Source of the DNA: Streptococcaceae bacterium
Lineage (GTDB): Bacteria; Bacillota; Bacilli; Lactobacillales; Streptococcaceae
Direction: 5' to 3'
Length of the DNA: 40,491 nucleotides
Assembly: GCA_031253335.1 (NCBI GenBank)
Contig: JAIRWF010000024.1
Coordinates: 1-40,491, forward strand
Shown here piece after piece: positions 32,931-40,491 of this stretch. The notes beneath the pieces were generated by a model. That model worked only from the letters and a program-made list of their open reading frames with translations, had not been told where the DNA came from and searched no databases. A program made the translations under genes and the position numbers. The first letter of the stretch is position 1. Each line of letters begins with the position of its first letter.

Positions 32931-34034
32931 TACATTCATGGCTTTCAGCCAATCACGCTCGACTTGGACAAACCTCCAAAGTGCCGCCTTCTCAACACTT
33001 TCATTGGGCTGATGAGCCTCGCGGCTTGGTCCCGGGCCATAGACGACCGTCCGGATACCTACACGTTCGTAAAAGCCCTGGTCGGTCGAGCCACGGCTCA
33101 CACCAATCACAGCTCCAGAAAGCGTGAGTAATTCTTGAATAAAATCCGCCTTTTCATCCGTGAGTGTCGCATCCACATAAGGCACCGCATACTCCCAGCT
33201 AAAGCCATATTTTTCAGCAATTTCTGACATCACCCTATCAAAAACATGTTCAAGCTTGGGCACCGTCCGAAAATCGACAATAACTTCTGCTTGTCCTGCC
33301 GCCTTATTCGGCGCTTTTGGGTCTCCTGCAACAATCGACGATGGCACAAAAGTTGGACGCCCTAGGATTTTATCTGTATAAACTTGCAGTCTATCATAAA
33401 TGTCGTCAATCGTACTCAAAAAATACACGGCTTGATAGAGAGCTGAAGACGCATAGTGCTTTTGTTCAGAAGCATGTCCCGTACCTCCTCGGAAAGTCAG
33501 TCGCACAAAACGATTTCCCCGGTGACCAATGCGCACCGTCTCAAGATCTGTAGGTTCTGAGATAATTGCACACGCCTCACTGTAATTCGTATGTGCTTGG
33601 TACCAGTCTGCAAAGTCAGCAGAACCCTGTCCATCCAACTCCTCGTTGGCTGTGACGACGACCCAAAGGTCACGTGTCAATGTTTCACGCGGGACGCCCA
33701 AAGCAACCTCGAGATGTCCCGCAACGCCCGCTTTCATATCCGACGCACCAAGGCCTATCACCCGATCAGTCGTTTCCTGCGCTTCCCAAGGTGAAGCCTC
33801 CCAAGTCGTCAAGTCACCCGCAGGTACTGTATCCACATGCCCCGTGAGAATAATCGCCTTCTCACCTTTTCCCTGAGCTGCATCAAGCCGACCTGCCACA
33901 AAGGTTTTTTGTGCCAACACAAAATCAAAAGCTGCATCTCGCAACAGCTTTTCAACAAAACCCAGGATTTCCACTTCATTACCCGAGACCGAAGGCCTGG
34001 CAATGAGCGCCTTTAAAAGTTCAACTGCATCCAT
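32919..34034 (-). CDS. M20 family deacylase (ArgE/DapE/acylase type)
   Basis: 371 residues. Zinc peptidase family M20: HVDTVPAGD (first metal His/Asp), the ANEELDGQGSAD glutamate pair, EPTDLETVRIGHRGNRF, a dimerisation domain with GGTGHASEQKHYASS, and the C-terminal EAHQPNESVEKAAL with the last metal His. Candidates are acetylornithine deacetylase (fits the arginine neighbourhood) or succinyl-diaminopimelate desuccinylase; the sequence alone does not decide. It starts at the ATG that overlaps the kimA stop (TAATG), so the two are coupled. Confidence 0.88.
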   Translation of the reverse strand: MDAVELLKALIARPSVSGNEVEILGFVEKLLRDAAFDFVLAQKTFVAGRLDAAQGKGEKAIILTGHVDTVPAGDLTTWEASPWEAQETTDRVIGLGASDMKAGVAGHLEVALGVPRETLTRDLWVVVTANEELDGQGSADFADWYQAHTNYSEACAIISEPTDLETVRIGHRGNRFVRLTFRGGTGHASEQKHYASSALYQAVYFLSTIDDIYDRLQVYTDKILGRPTFVPSSIVAGDPKAPNKAAGQAEVIVDFRTVPKLEHVFDRVMSEIAEKYGFSWEYAVPYVDATLTDEKADFIQELLTLSGAVIGVSRGSTDQGFYERVGIRTVVYGPGPSREAHQPNESVEKAALWRFVQVERDWLKAMNVKAQ

Positions 34035-35878
34035 TATTTCTTCAAATGATAAGTATAATTTGCCACAATAATATTGTCATAGCGTCCAAGGAAGAGTCGC
34101 AAGCGCAGCGCCATTTGGTTGTGGAGTGCGACTTGCCAGCGTTTATTTGGCATGAATTGTGGCACGACGACGGTCATCGTATGATTATTCTTCTGGGCTT
34201 TCCCTGAAACCAGCGCAATGTAGCGGATAACGGGCCGCACAATGTCGCGATAATTGGACTCGACGGTCTCAAATTTAATATCAGGGAAATACGTTTTGAA
34301 CTCGTCATGAATTTCTTTATCTTTTTCCGCAGAATCTTTCGTCCCGACGTGCAAGGCAACTACCGTGTCACCAATTGACTCCGCATAAGAAATCGCATCG
34401 ACCGTTGGCTTTGTGATATTGCCAACAAGGACAATCACGGTGTTTCCGGTATAGTGCTCTGCGTGAATATCTTCTGATGAGACGCGGAGTTGTTCGGCAA
34501 CACGTCCATAGTGCGTTTTAATCCGTACAAACATGAAGATGAGGATCGGCATGATGATAAAGTAAGGCCAGACTTGACTAATGCGCAAGAAGACGAGAAT
34601 CAAGACAATCCCTGCAGAGATGAGGGCGCCAATGACATTGAAAATCGCTTTAGTCAGGAACTTAGCGCCTAATTTCTTGTACCAATAGCGGACCATACCG
34701 GTCTGCGCAAGCGCAAAAGGCGTGAAGACACCAATCGCGTACAAAGGAATCAGGTTATCCGTTTGACCGTTGAAAATGAAAAGCAAGAGGATGGCCCCAA
34801 CCGCAAGAGAAAAGATTCCGTTAGAATAGCCGTTTCGTGCGCCACGTTCCATATACATATGCGGCATGACCTTGTTCTTTGCCATGTTGAAAGCAAGCAT
34901 CGGGAAGGCCGAATAACCTGTATTGGCTGCGACTGCAAGGATTAGGGCTGTTGCAAATTGGAAAATGAGAAAGAAAATATAACCAATCCCACCGCCGAAA
35001 ACTTTCGTCGCAATCTGAGCGACCACAGTCACACTAGCTTTGGGTGTCACGCCCATCCAGTAGTTCAAGAAAATAATACCGACAAAGAAGATACCCAGAA
35101 TGGTCCCCATGATGGCAAGTGTTGCAGCCGCATTATTTTCTTTCGGTTTCTTGAAAAATGGCACCGCATTAGAAATGGCTTCCACCCCCGTCAAGGAAGA
35201 GGAACCTGTCGAGAATGCCTTCAATAAAATAATAATGGTCAAGTTGCTTACGGTCGTCCCAATGTGCGCCGTGGCGTCAAAAGGAAGAGAGCCCGTGGCG
35301 ACACGGATGACCCCCACAATCAAGAGAATAAAGGTGCTCACAATAAAGGCATAGACCGGAATCATGAGAAAGCTTGCCGACTCACGCAAGCCACGCAAAT
35401 TCATGAGCATGAGAATGACTGCAAGGCCAATCGCAATCCAGAGGTTGTATTTATAAAGGACAGGCACAGCAGATGTAATCGCATCCGCACCAGAGGCTGT
35501 TGATACGGCAACGGTTAGCATATAATCGACCAAAAGAGAGCCCCCAGCGATGAGGCCTGGAATAAAGCCTAAATTTCCTGTTGCCACAAGGTAAGCGCCA
35601 CCCCCTGACGGATAGGCATGGATAACTTGGCGGTAGCTCATGATGAGCGCTGCTAAGAGGATAAGAATAATAATGGCAATGGGCAAACTAAACCAGATGG
35701 CCGCAGCAGAGGCGACCATGAGGGCTTGAACAATCGTTTCAGGACCATACGCAACAGACGATAAAGCATCGCTGGATAACATCGCAAGCGCTTGCGTCTT
35801 TGTGAGCAAATGGGATTCGTCATTTCCGTCAGCAGATTTGAGCGGTTTCCCGATTAATAGATCTTTTATATTTGCCAT
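34034..35878 (-). CDS. KimA-type potassium/APC transporter
   Basis: 614 residues. About twelve membrane segments in residues 20-440, then a soluble C-terminal domain of about 160 residues (GNTVIVLVGNITKPTVDAIS, then VVVPQFMPNKRW and LRLRLFLGRYDNIIVANYTY). The start MANIKDLLIGKPLKSADGND and LLTKTQALAMLSSDALSSVA-YGPE match KimA/YdaO-like proteins, high-affinity K+ importers inhibited by cyclic di-AMP in B. subtilis. AAGGAAG and a TGTTATAAT promoter (about 45 bases upstream) give it an ordinary leader; no ydaO riboswitch is visible there. Confidence 0.88.
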   Translation of the reverse strand: MANIKDLLIGKPLKSADGNDESHLLTKTQALAMLSSDALSSVAYGPETIVQALMVASAAAIWFSLPIAIIILILLAALIMSYRQVIHAYPSGGGAYLVATGNLGFIPGLIAGGSLLVDYMLTVAVSTASGADAITSAVPVLYKYNLWIAIGLAVILMLMNLRGLRESASFLMIPVYAFIVSTFILLIVGVIRVATGSLPFDATAHIGTTVSNLTIIILLKAFSTGSSSLTGVEAISNAVPFFKKPKENNAAATLAIMGTILGIFFVGIIFLNYWMGVTPKASVTVVAQIATKVFGGGIGYIFFLIFQFATALILAVAANTGYSAFPMLAFNMAKNKVMPHMYMERGARNGYSNGIFSLAVGAILLLFIFNGQTDNLIPLYAIGVFTPFALAQTGMVRYWYKKLGAKFLTKAIFNVIGALISAGIVLILVFLRISQVWPYFIIMPILIFMFVRIKTHYGRVAEQLRVSSEDIHAEHYTGNTVIVLVGNITKPTVDAISYAESIGDTVVALHVGTKDSAEKDKEIHDEFKTYFPDIKFETVESNYRDIVRPVIRYIALVSGKAQKNNHTMTVVVPQFMPNKRWQVALHNQMALRLRLFLGRYDNIIVANYTYHLKK

Positions 35879-35976
35879 AACGTGCTAAAAACTTCCTTAT
35901 CTCTAAAGAAATACAAGGGCTATTATAACACTTTTTGCAGCAGCTGATTCATTTTGCTCATGCCTAACAAAATCAC

Positions 35977-37140
35977 TTAAACACCCAATGCAGACTTCAA
36001 AGCTTCGACTTTATCCGTTTTCTCCCACGGAAGGTCAATATCCGTCCGGCCGAAATGCCCGTAGGCGGCTGTTTGTGCATAAATTGGGCGTTTCAAATCC
36101 AGCATTTTGATGATGCCGTTGGGCGTGAGGTTAAAGACCTGTCGAATCGCCGCTAGAAGCTTGTCATCTGAAACTTTTCCTGTGCCAAAGGTCTCAATCG
36201 CAATGGATGTGGGCTCAGCCACGCCAATCGCATACGATAGTTGAATCTGTGCGCGTTCAGCAAATCTTGCAGCGACAATGTTTTTGGCGACATAGCGCGC
36301 CGCATAACTCGCACTGCGATCGACTTTACTTGGATCTTTACCACTAAATGCTCCGCCACCGTGTGGTGCATAACCACCATAGGTATCGACGATAATCTTG
36401 CGTCCTGTAAGGCCTGAATCCCCCTGAGGCCCGCCAATAACGAAACGTCCCGTTGGATTGATGAAATATTTCGTCTCAGCATCTAAAAGTTCTGCTGGAA
36501 TCACGGCTTGGATGACTTTTTCAATCACATCACGATGAATTTCGTCGTTCGTCGCACTGGCTGCATGCTGGGTAGAGATGACAACCGTGTCAATTCGTTT
36601 TGCGACACCTTTTTCATCGTATTCGACAGTGACTTGAGATTTGGCGTCAGGACGCAGATAGTTGATTTCTCCCGATTTACGGAGTTCGGCCAATTTACGC
36701 ACAAGCTTGTGCGAAAGGTCAATAGCTAGTGGCATGTAATTTTCCGTCTCAGTCGTTGCATAGCCAAACATCAGGCCTTGGTCACCTGCGCCTTGTTCTT
36801 CCTCGCTTGCACGATTGACCCCTTGCGCAATATCAGGCGACTGTTCAACGAGCGAGACATGGACGCCGACTGACTTGTAGTCAAAGCCGTTTTCACTGTC
36901 GGTATAGCCGATTCGCTTAATCGTCTCGCGCACCACGCCTGCAATATCCACGTAGGCAGTCGTCGAGATTTCGCCAAAAACTTCGACGGTACCTGTATAG
37001 ACAATGGTTTCGCAGGCCACATGAGCGTCTGGGTCTTGGGCAAGGATGGCATCCAGGATGCTATCAGAGATTTGATCCGCGATTTTATCGGGATGCCCCT
37101 CCGACACAGACTCTGAGGTAAATAATTTTTTTTCTGTCAT
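35977..37140 (-). CDS. metK: S-adenosylmethionine synthetase
   Basis: 387 residues. Makes SAM from methionine and ATP. Signatures are [20 protein letters not shown], the [16 protein letters not shown] loop and [25 protein letters not shown] precedes the ATG. It is expressed through a 230-base leader holding a SAM-type riboswitch, a terminator and two further hairpins, so it is expected to be repressed by its own product. Confidence 0.98.
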   Translation of the reverse strand: MTEKKLFTSESVSEGHPDKIADQISDSILDAILAQDPDAHVACETIVYTGTVEVFGEISTTAYVDIAGVVRETIKRIGYTDSENGFDYKSVGVHVSLVEQSPDIAQGVNRASEEEQGAGDQGLMFGYATTETENYMPLAIDLSHKLVRKLAELRKSGEINYLRPDAKSQVTVEYDEKGVAKRIDTVVISTQHAASATNDEIHRDVIEKVIQAVIPAELLDAETKYFINPTGRFVIGGPQGDSGLTGRKIIVDTYGGYAPHGGGAFSGKDPSKVDRSASYAARYVAKNIVAARFAERAQIQLSYAIGVAEPTSIAIETFGTGKVSDDKLLAAIRQVFNLTPNGIIKMLDLKRPIYAQTAAYGHFGRTDIDLPWEKTDKVEALKSALGV

Positions 37141-37163
37141 GTTTTCTCCTTCTAAAATAATGA

Positions 37164-37224
37164 ACTTCTTCGCTTTGCTCAGAAGTACTAAGAAACTAAG
37201 CGACTAAAGTCGCAAGTTTCTTAG
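37164..37224 (-). other. Two further hairpins in the metK leader
   Basis: Between the riboswitch terminator and the metK ribosome site lie a long stem (CTAAGAAACT with AGTTTCTTAG plus inner GCGAC/GTCGC, 37188-37224) and a shorter one (ACTTCT/AGAAGT, 37164-37186). The first abuts the terminator T run. They could shield the metK mRNA 5' end after processing, or be a repeat inserted in the leader. Confidence 0.7.
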
Positions 37225-37350
37225 CAAAAAAACCAGGCCAATGAAGACCTGATTTTGTATTTGTCTCCATCGCAACTCACTGGAGCACCCAACCAAATGG
37301 GTTGCTGACGGGTCATAGAGTGAGTTCTCTCGCCGTCTCTTGATAGTATA
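37225..37350 (-). promoter_or_regulatory. SAM-type (S-box family) riboswitch with terminator, metK leader
   Basis: The minus strand reads TATCAAGAGACGGCGAGAG, then CTATGACCCGTCAGCAACC, then GGTTGGGTGCTCC, matching the S-box core (AUCAAGAGA, AUGA-CC, GCAACC, GGUGCU). Inferred helices: P1 CTATC/GATGG, P2 GACGG/CCGTC, P3 AGCaACCC/GGGTGCT; the P2 loop AACTCACT is fully complementary to AGTGAGTT just after P3, giving the pseudoknot. No P4 hairpin is apparent before P1 closes. AATCAGGTC/GGCCTGGTT plus seven T (37225-37254) is the terminator. Expected to switch metK off when SAM is high. Confidence 0.8.
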
Positions 37351-37366
37351 CTGTTTTTGTAGGTTT

Positions 37367-37395
37367 AGTTTAGCAAAAATGTGTGGCCTTGTCAA
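37367..37395 (-). promoter_or_regulatory. metK promoter
   Basis: TTGACA (37390-37395), 17-base spacer, TAAACT (37367-37372) with an upstream TGC on the minus strand. Transcription would begin near 37360, so the whole riboswitch including P1 is transcribed. A TATACT nearer the riboswitch (37345-37350) would cut off P1 and is less likely. Confidence 0.75.
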
Positions 37396-37405
37396 TTTAA
37401 AGGGC

Positions 37406-37852
37406 TCAACTGACTTTTGCAGCAAGCTCACTTGCGAAGGCTTCAAGGCGTGCAATGTCGTCATCTTCAGGGGAGAGATCTACTTTAACAGATTCTGCAC
37501 CACGCGTTGCACCACGGCTTGCAAGCTTTTCATCAAATTCATCGACCGATTTGCAGTAATCATCCTCGTAGAAGGTATCGCCAGAGCCTACAACACCATA
37601 GACTTTGCCTGTCAAGTCTAAATCATCGAGCTCTTCGTAGAGATCTACCATCTCATCGGGTAAGTCTCCTGCTCCATAGGTATAGGCAGCAAGGACGATA
37701 AGATCATAATCCAAAAGATCTTCACTGTCAATCGTCGTGGCTTCTACCATTTCAACGTCAAGACCCAGATTTTCAAGTTTATCTGCAACCACTTGGGCGC
37801 ATTCTTCAGTATTGCCTGTCATAGAGGCATAGTCAACGAGTACTTTTGTCAT
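37406..37852 (-). CDS. Flavodoxin
   Basis: 148 residues, acidic, single flavodoxin domain. The FMN phosphate loop is ASMTGNTEE at residues 9-17; AAYTYGAGDLPDEM and GSGDTFYEDDYCKS supply the two isoalloxazine loops. Low-potential electron carrier; the partner is unknown. AAAGGAG precedes the ATG and TGTTATAAT lies about 25 bases up, back to back with the map promoter. Placed beside map. Confidence 0.95.
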   Translation of the reverse strand: MTKVLVDYASMTGNTEECAQVVADKLENLGLDVEMVEATTIDSEDLLDYDLIVLAAYTYGAGDLPDEMVDLYEELDDLDLTGKVYGVVGSGDTFYEDDYCKSVDEFDEKLASRGATRGAESVKVDLSPEDDDIARLEAFASELAAKVS

Positions 37853-37889
37853 CTCTTCTCCTTTAACGAAAGAAATTATAACATAAAAG

Positions 37890-37904
37890 TGCTAAAATGG
37901 GGAT
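37890..37904 (+). promoter_or_regulatory. Extended -10 promoter abutting map
   Basis: TGCTAAAAT (TAAAAT at 37893-37898), then six bases (GGGGAT) and the ATG at 37905. No Shine-Dalgarno sequence at usable distance. Confidence 0.65.
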
Positions 37905-38765
37905 ATGATTACACTTAAAAGCGAACATGATATTGAACAGATGAAGATTGCGGGAGACTTTTTAGCTTCTATACACATTGCTTTGCGCGAGATGATTAAG
38001 CCTGGCCTAGACATGTGGGAAATTGAGGAATATGTCCGCAAACGCTGTAAAGAAGATAATTTTCTGCCGTTGCAGATTGGGGTGGATGAGGGTTATGTCA
38101 ATCCTTTCCCCTATGCGACTTGCTGCTGTCTGAACGATGAGGTAGCGCATGCTTTTCCTAGGCATTATATCTTGAAAGAGGGGGATCTCCTCAAGGTGGA
38201 TATGGTCCATGGCCTTGTTTCAAAAGATGAGCTGGACGTCTCAAAGCTTGATTTTAATGATGGCATGGCGATGAAAAAGCATATTGAGGCCTTTCGTGGG
38301 GCGCTCGCTGACTCTTGCTGGGCTTATGCTGTGGGAACGCCCACAGATGAAGTGAAAAACCTCATGGATGTGACGCGCGAATGCTTGTACCGCGGAATTG
38401 CGGAAGCAAAAGTGGGCAATCGTTTGGGCGATATTGGGGCTGCTATCCAGGAATATGCAGAAAGTAAGGGATACGGGGTGGTACGTGATCTTGTAGGGCA
38501 TGGTGTCGGGCCTACGATGCACGAGGATCCTTTGGTGCCACACTACGGAGTGCGTGGGAAGGGACTTCGTCTGCGTGAGGGTATGGTTTTAACGATTGAG
38601 CCTATGATTAATACGGGAGATTGGGAAATCACAAACGATCACACGCATGGTCGGGGTTATGTAACCGCAGATGGGTCTTTGTCTTGTCAATATGAGCACC
38701 AGTTTGCTGTGACCGCAGAGGGACCTGTGATTCTCACGAGTCAAGGGGAAGAAGGGACTTACTAA
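37905..38765 (+). CDS. map: Methionine aminopeptidase, type I (streptococcal 286-residue form)
   Basis: 286 residues, the longer streptococcal form with an insert. Removes initiator methionine. Metal ligands: Asp in LLKVDMVHGL and the following conserved Asp, His in LVGHGVGPTMHEDP, Glu in MVLTIEPMINTG and Glu in CQYEHQFAVTAEG. MITLKSEHDIEQMKIAGDFL opens the protein. Divergent from flavodoxin; ends in a bidirectional-looking terminator. Confidence 0.97.
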   Translation: MITLKSEHDIEQMKIAGDFLASIHIALREMIKPGLDMWEIEEYVRKRCKEDNFLPLQIGVDEGYVNPFPYATCCCLNDEVAHAFPRHYILKEGDLLKVDMVHGLVSKDELDVSKLDFNDGMAMKKHIEAFRGALADSCWAYAVGTPTDEVKNLMDVTRECLYRGIAEAKVGNRLGDIGAAIQEYAESKGYGVVRDLVGHGVGPTMHEDPLVPHYGVRGKGLRLREGMVLTIEPMINTGDWEITNDHTHGRGYVTADGSLSCQYEHQFAVTAEGPVILTSQGEEGTY

Positions 38766-38772
38766 GTAACAT

Positions 38773-38797
38773 GAAAAGCCCACGGAACTGGGCTTTT
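38773..38797 (+). terminator. map terminator
   Basis: AAAAGCCCA and TGGGCTTTT form a nine-pair stem with a six-base loop, ending in the T run. The yihY -10 box begins within five bases. Confidence 0.88.
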
Positions 38798-38801
38798 AGT
38801 G

Positions 38802-38814
38802 TATAATAGAGGCG
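38802..38814 (+). promoter_or_regulatory. -10 box abutting the YihY gene start
   Basis: TATAAT (38802-38807) followed by AGAGGCG and the ATG. AGAGG may act as a ribosome site only if transcription starts earlier; otherwise leaderless. Confidence 0.55.
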
Positions 38815-39723
38815 ATGAAAAAGCTTTTCTCAAAGATTTGGCACTCGAATCGGCTAAATTTGTTTATTAACTTTTTTAAGTCGTCTGAGATGAGTTTATC
38901 AAGCATTGCGGTAGCTTATTATTTACTGCTATCGCTTTTTCCGATGCTTTTGATTGTGGGCAATATTTTGCCCTATTTTAACTTGAATACGGGCGTGATT
39001 ACTCGTTTTTTGAATGCGCATTTGCCTGAGCAGCTGGCGTCATCTATGGATGCTATCGTGCATTCTGTTTTGTCGCAACCTAATACAGGCTTGCTGTCTA
39101 TTTCGGTGGTGTTTGCTTTATGGACCTTTTCGCGGGCGATTTCTGCGTTGCAGATGGCTTTTAACAAAGGCTATGAGGTGAGTGAGCATCGAGATTTTGT
39201 GATGGCGCGCGTCTTTGGGATTATTGCGGGGCTTGTGCTCTTGCTCTTTTTGTATGTCGCAGTGGGACTTGCAACTTTTGGGGAGATGGGCTTAGAGCGC
39301 TTGCAGTCAGTTGTTCACATGAATGAGGCACTGTATCATACCTTGCATAATATGACGGTGCCTGCGGTGGCGATTGCGACTTTTCTCGTGCTGGGCGTTT
39401 TGTATTTTATTTTGCCCAATGTGCAGATTGGAAAGATTCGTCACGTGCTGCCGGGGACGATTTTCTCGACCTTTGTCTTGGTGTTTTTAACAAACATTAT
39501 CGCAAAGATTATCTCGCGCGCACTAGCAAATTTGCAGGACTTTAAGGTGGTGGGGACTTTAGCGGTGTTTGTCCTCATGCTCTGGTTTATATTTCTAGCG
39601 CGGGTGTTAATTTTGGGGGCGATTTTCAATGCGGTTTATCAGCGGCATCAGACGGGTGAAATCAAGCCACGACGAGGCGATATTGTGCAATTGCTTGCAG
39701 ATCGTAGAAAAAAAGAAGGTTAA
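38815..39723 (+). CDS. YihY/BrkB family membrane protein
   Basis: 302 residues with about six membrane segments (residues about 30-52, 85-105, 130-160, 175-200, 210-235, 240-268). MSLSSIAVAYYLLLSLFPML and VFVLMLWFIFLARVLILGAI are typical of the YihY family, once misnamed RNase BN. Function unknown, possibly transport. It converges on gtrA with the two stop codons overlapping by two bases. Confidence 0.92.
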   Translation: MKKLFSKIWHSNRLNLFINFFKSSEMSLSSIAVAYYLLLSLFPMLLIVGNILPYFNLNTGVITRFLNAHLPEQLASSMDAIVHSVLSQPNTGLLSISVVFALWTFSRAISALQMAFNKGYEVSEHRDFVMARVFGIIAGLVLLLFLYVAVGLATFGEMGLERLQSVVHMNEALYHTLHNMTVPAVAIATFLVLGVLYFILPNVQIGKIRHVLPGTIFSTFVLVFLTNIIAKIISRALANLQDFKVVGTLAVFVLMLWFIFLARVLILGAIFNAVYQRHQTGEIKPRRGDIVQLLADRRKKEG

Positions 39724-40178
39724 TCTTCTGAGGATTGATCTTCTTTTTTGCTTTTACGAAAAACGATGAACTTGCTATAAACCCAGTTGACAAGGATAGT
39801 AAAGACTTGGATGAATCCGTTCAAGACGGCCACAAGCGTGTTTTTGCTCCAGCCGAAGGCGTTTTCTAGGATTTGAGGATGAGCGTCAATAAAGTAGGCA
39901 TTCATGGCAATGCCAAAGAGCAGCATGACGATGCGCCCTGAGACGAAGGTCAAGAACTCTTGATAGAGGGGTTTGTTGGACTTTTCAAAGACCCAGAGTT
40001 TATTCGTCACAAAAGCAAAAAGAATGGAAGCTGACTGAGCAGCCGTTTCTGAGGCCCAGCCACTGTGCCAAGCGCGCCACGTGATGAATTTAACGATGAT
40101 ATAAACTAAGGTCGCAAGACCCCCAAAAAAGAGATAGCGAATCGTTTCAGAGCTTGCTAGAGATTTGATTTTTTGCAT
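39720..40178 (-). CDS. GtrA family membrane protein
   Basis: 152 residues with four membrane segments (about 12-32, 40-58, 75-98, 112-135): ETIRYLFFGGLATLVYIIVK, SILFAFVTNKLWVFEK and NWVYSKFIVFRKSKKE are typical GtrA, a family thought to flip or help transfer undecaprenyl-linked sugars for cell-wall polysaccharide decoration. I start at the ATG at 40178, six bases after TGCTATAAT, no Shine-Dalgarno sequence (leaderless). The longer frame to 40298 runs into repeat sequence. Confidence 0.9.
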   Translation of the reverse strand: MQKIKSLASSETIRYLFFGGLATLVYIIVKFITWRAWHSGWASETAAQSASILFAFVTNKLWVFEKSNKPLYQEFLTFVSGRIVMLLFGIAMNAYFIDAHPQILENAFGWSKNTLVAVLNGFIQVFTILVNWVYSKFIVFRKSKKEDQSSED

Positions 40179-40193
40179 AGGGATATTATAGCA
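40179..40193 (-). promoter_or_regulatory. Extended -10 promoter abutting gtrA
   Basis: TGCTATAAT on the minus strand (TATAAT at 40185-40190), six bases before the ATG. Confidence 0.68.
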
Positions 40194-40239
40194 AAAAAGT
40201 AAGCATAATCGCTTAGAAGTTGAGCAAAATAGAGGGAGG

Positions 40240-40460
40240 AAGGTTCTTTGCGAAGCAAAGGTTCTTGGGCGACTCTTTTTGCCGAAACTTCTGTGCATGC
40301 AAACTAGAGGTTACCTCTATCTCCGCGCTTTGCGCTGCGCTGTCCATGCTCGCTAAGCCAGCAAAGCAAAGCGAGGGCTGCGAAACGGACATTCAAGCGT
40401 GGCGCAGATGACGCTTGACGCAAAGCGTCAAGGTAACAAATCAAGAAACGAAGTTTCCTC
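40240..40460. repeat. Gene-free hairpin-rich region with a copy of the argH-glnP repeat
   Basis: No gene is visible in the last 310 bases. 40309-40358 is the 50-base repeat shared, inverted, with 28400-28449 (49/50 by eye). Other perfect hairpins: CTTTGC/GCAAAG around GAA (about 40246-40260), AGAGGT/ACCTCT (about 40306-40317), CTTGACGC/GCGTCAAG (about 40413-40431) and GAAAC/GTTTC around GAA (about 40445-40457). Looks like a dump of intergenic repeats; the right edge of the window cuts it. Confidence 0.7.
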
Positions 40461-40491
40461 AATCGTCGGCAAGTGAATAAACAGTTCTCGG

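Noticed and set aside
35880-35940. Cyclic-di-AMP (ydaO) riboswitch before the KimA-type gene
   Set aside because: The leader is only about 45 bases and shows none of the ydaO core motifs.

Overview
The window reads as a chromosomal segment of a low-GC Gram-positive coccus of the family Streptococcaceae, most likely Lactococcus-like. Support comes from gene order and protein type: pyrH-frr-cvfB-msrA-yozE, a SNF2 helicase-hypothetical-murC block, remnants of the tdk-(prfA)-prmC-sua5-glyA block, a CppA protein, a 286-residue streptococcal-type methionine aminopeptidase, and a secreted coiled-coil protein of the Usp45/PcsB type. Genus and species cannot be fixed by eye. No rRNA, tRNA, prophage, insertion sequence or CRISPR array was recognised.

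Layout. 1-5.5 kb: rplA (partial), rplK, yozE-msrA-cvfB (an overlapping operon), a 57-bp tandem-repeat array, a secreted cell-wall protein, frr and pyrH, with a 120-bp duplicated stretch between the last two. 5.7-12.2 kb: ackA, murC, a conserved hypothetical gene and a large SNF2 helicase. 12.2-18.1 kb: a serine beta-lactamase-fold protein, cppA, a TauE/SafE permease, a CPBP protease, glyA, and a wrecked Crp/P-type-ATPase chimera. 18.2-24.5 kb: sua5, a frameshifted membrane protein, prmC, an MFS transporter where prfA would be expected, tdk, yidC, a phosphomannomutase-type HAD protein and a YlbF protein. 24.5-35.9 kb: argR/argS (divergent), then an arginine and amino-acid uptake region (SBP2-argG-SBP1-argH, spacer, glnP-glnQ), an M20 peptidase and a KimA-type potassium transporter. 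36-40.2 kb: metK under a SAM-type riboswitch, flavodoxin, map, a YihY protein and a GtrA protein. The last 310 bases hold only hairpins and a copy of an intergenic repeat.

How it fits together. argR, argS, argG and argH sit with two amino-acid binding lipoproteins, one GlnP-type permease and one GlnQ-type ATPase. One binding protein is translationally coupled inside the argG-argH operon, so uptake and synthesis of arginine or glutamate-family amino acids are probably co-expressed.

Three genome-scale signals stand out. (1) A 14-bp palindrome, TGTCAAATTTGACA, occurs exactly 11 times and in near-exact form about 7 more times. It lies inside reading frames, in spacers, as terminator stems and in one promoter spacer. 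(2) About ten genes carry a strong -10 box, usually extended (TGnTATAAT), placed 6-7 bases before the start codon with no Shine-Dalgarno sequence, which predicts many leaderless mRNAs. (3) The metK leader holds an S-box-family core that seems to lack the P4 arm, unexpected because metK in this family is usually associated with the SMK (SAM-III) element.
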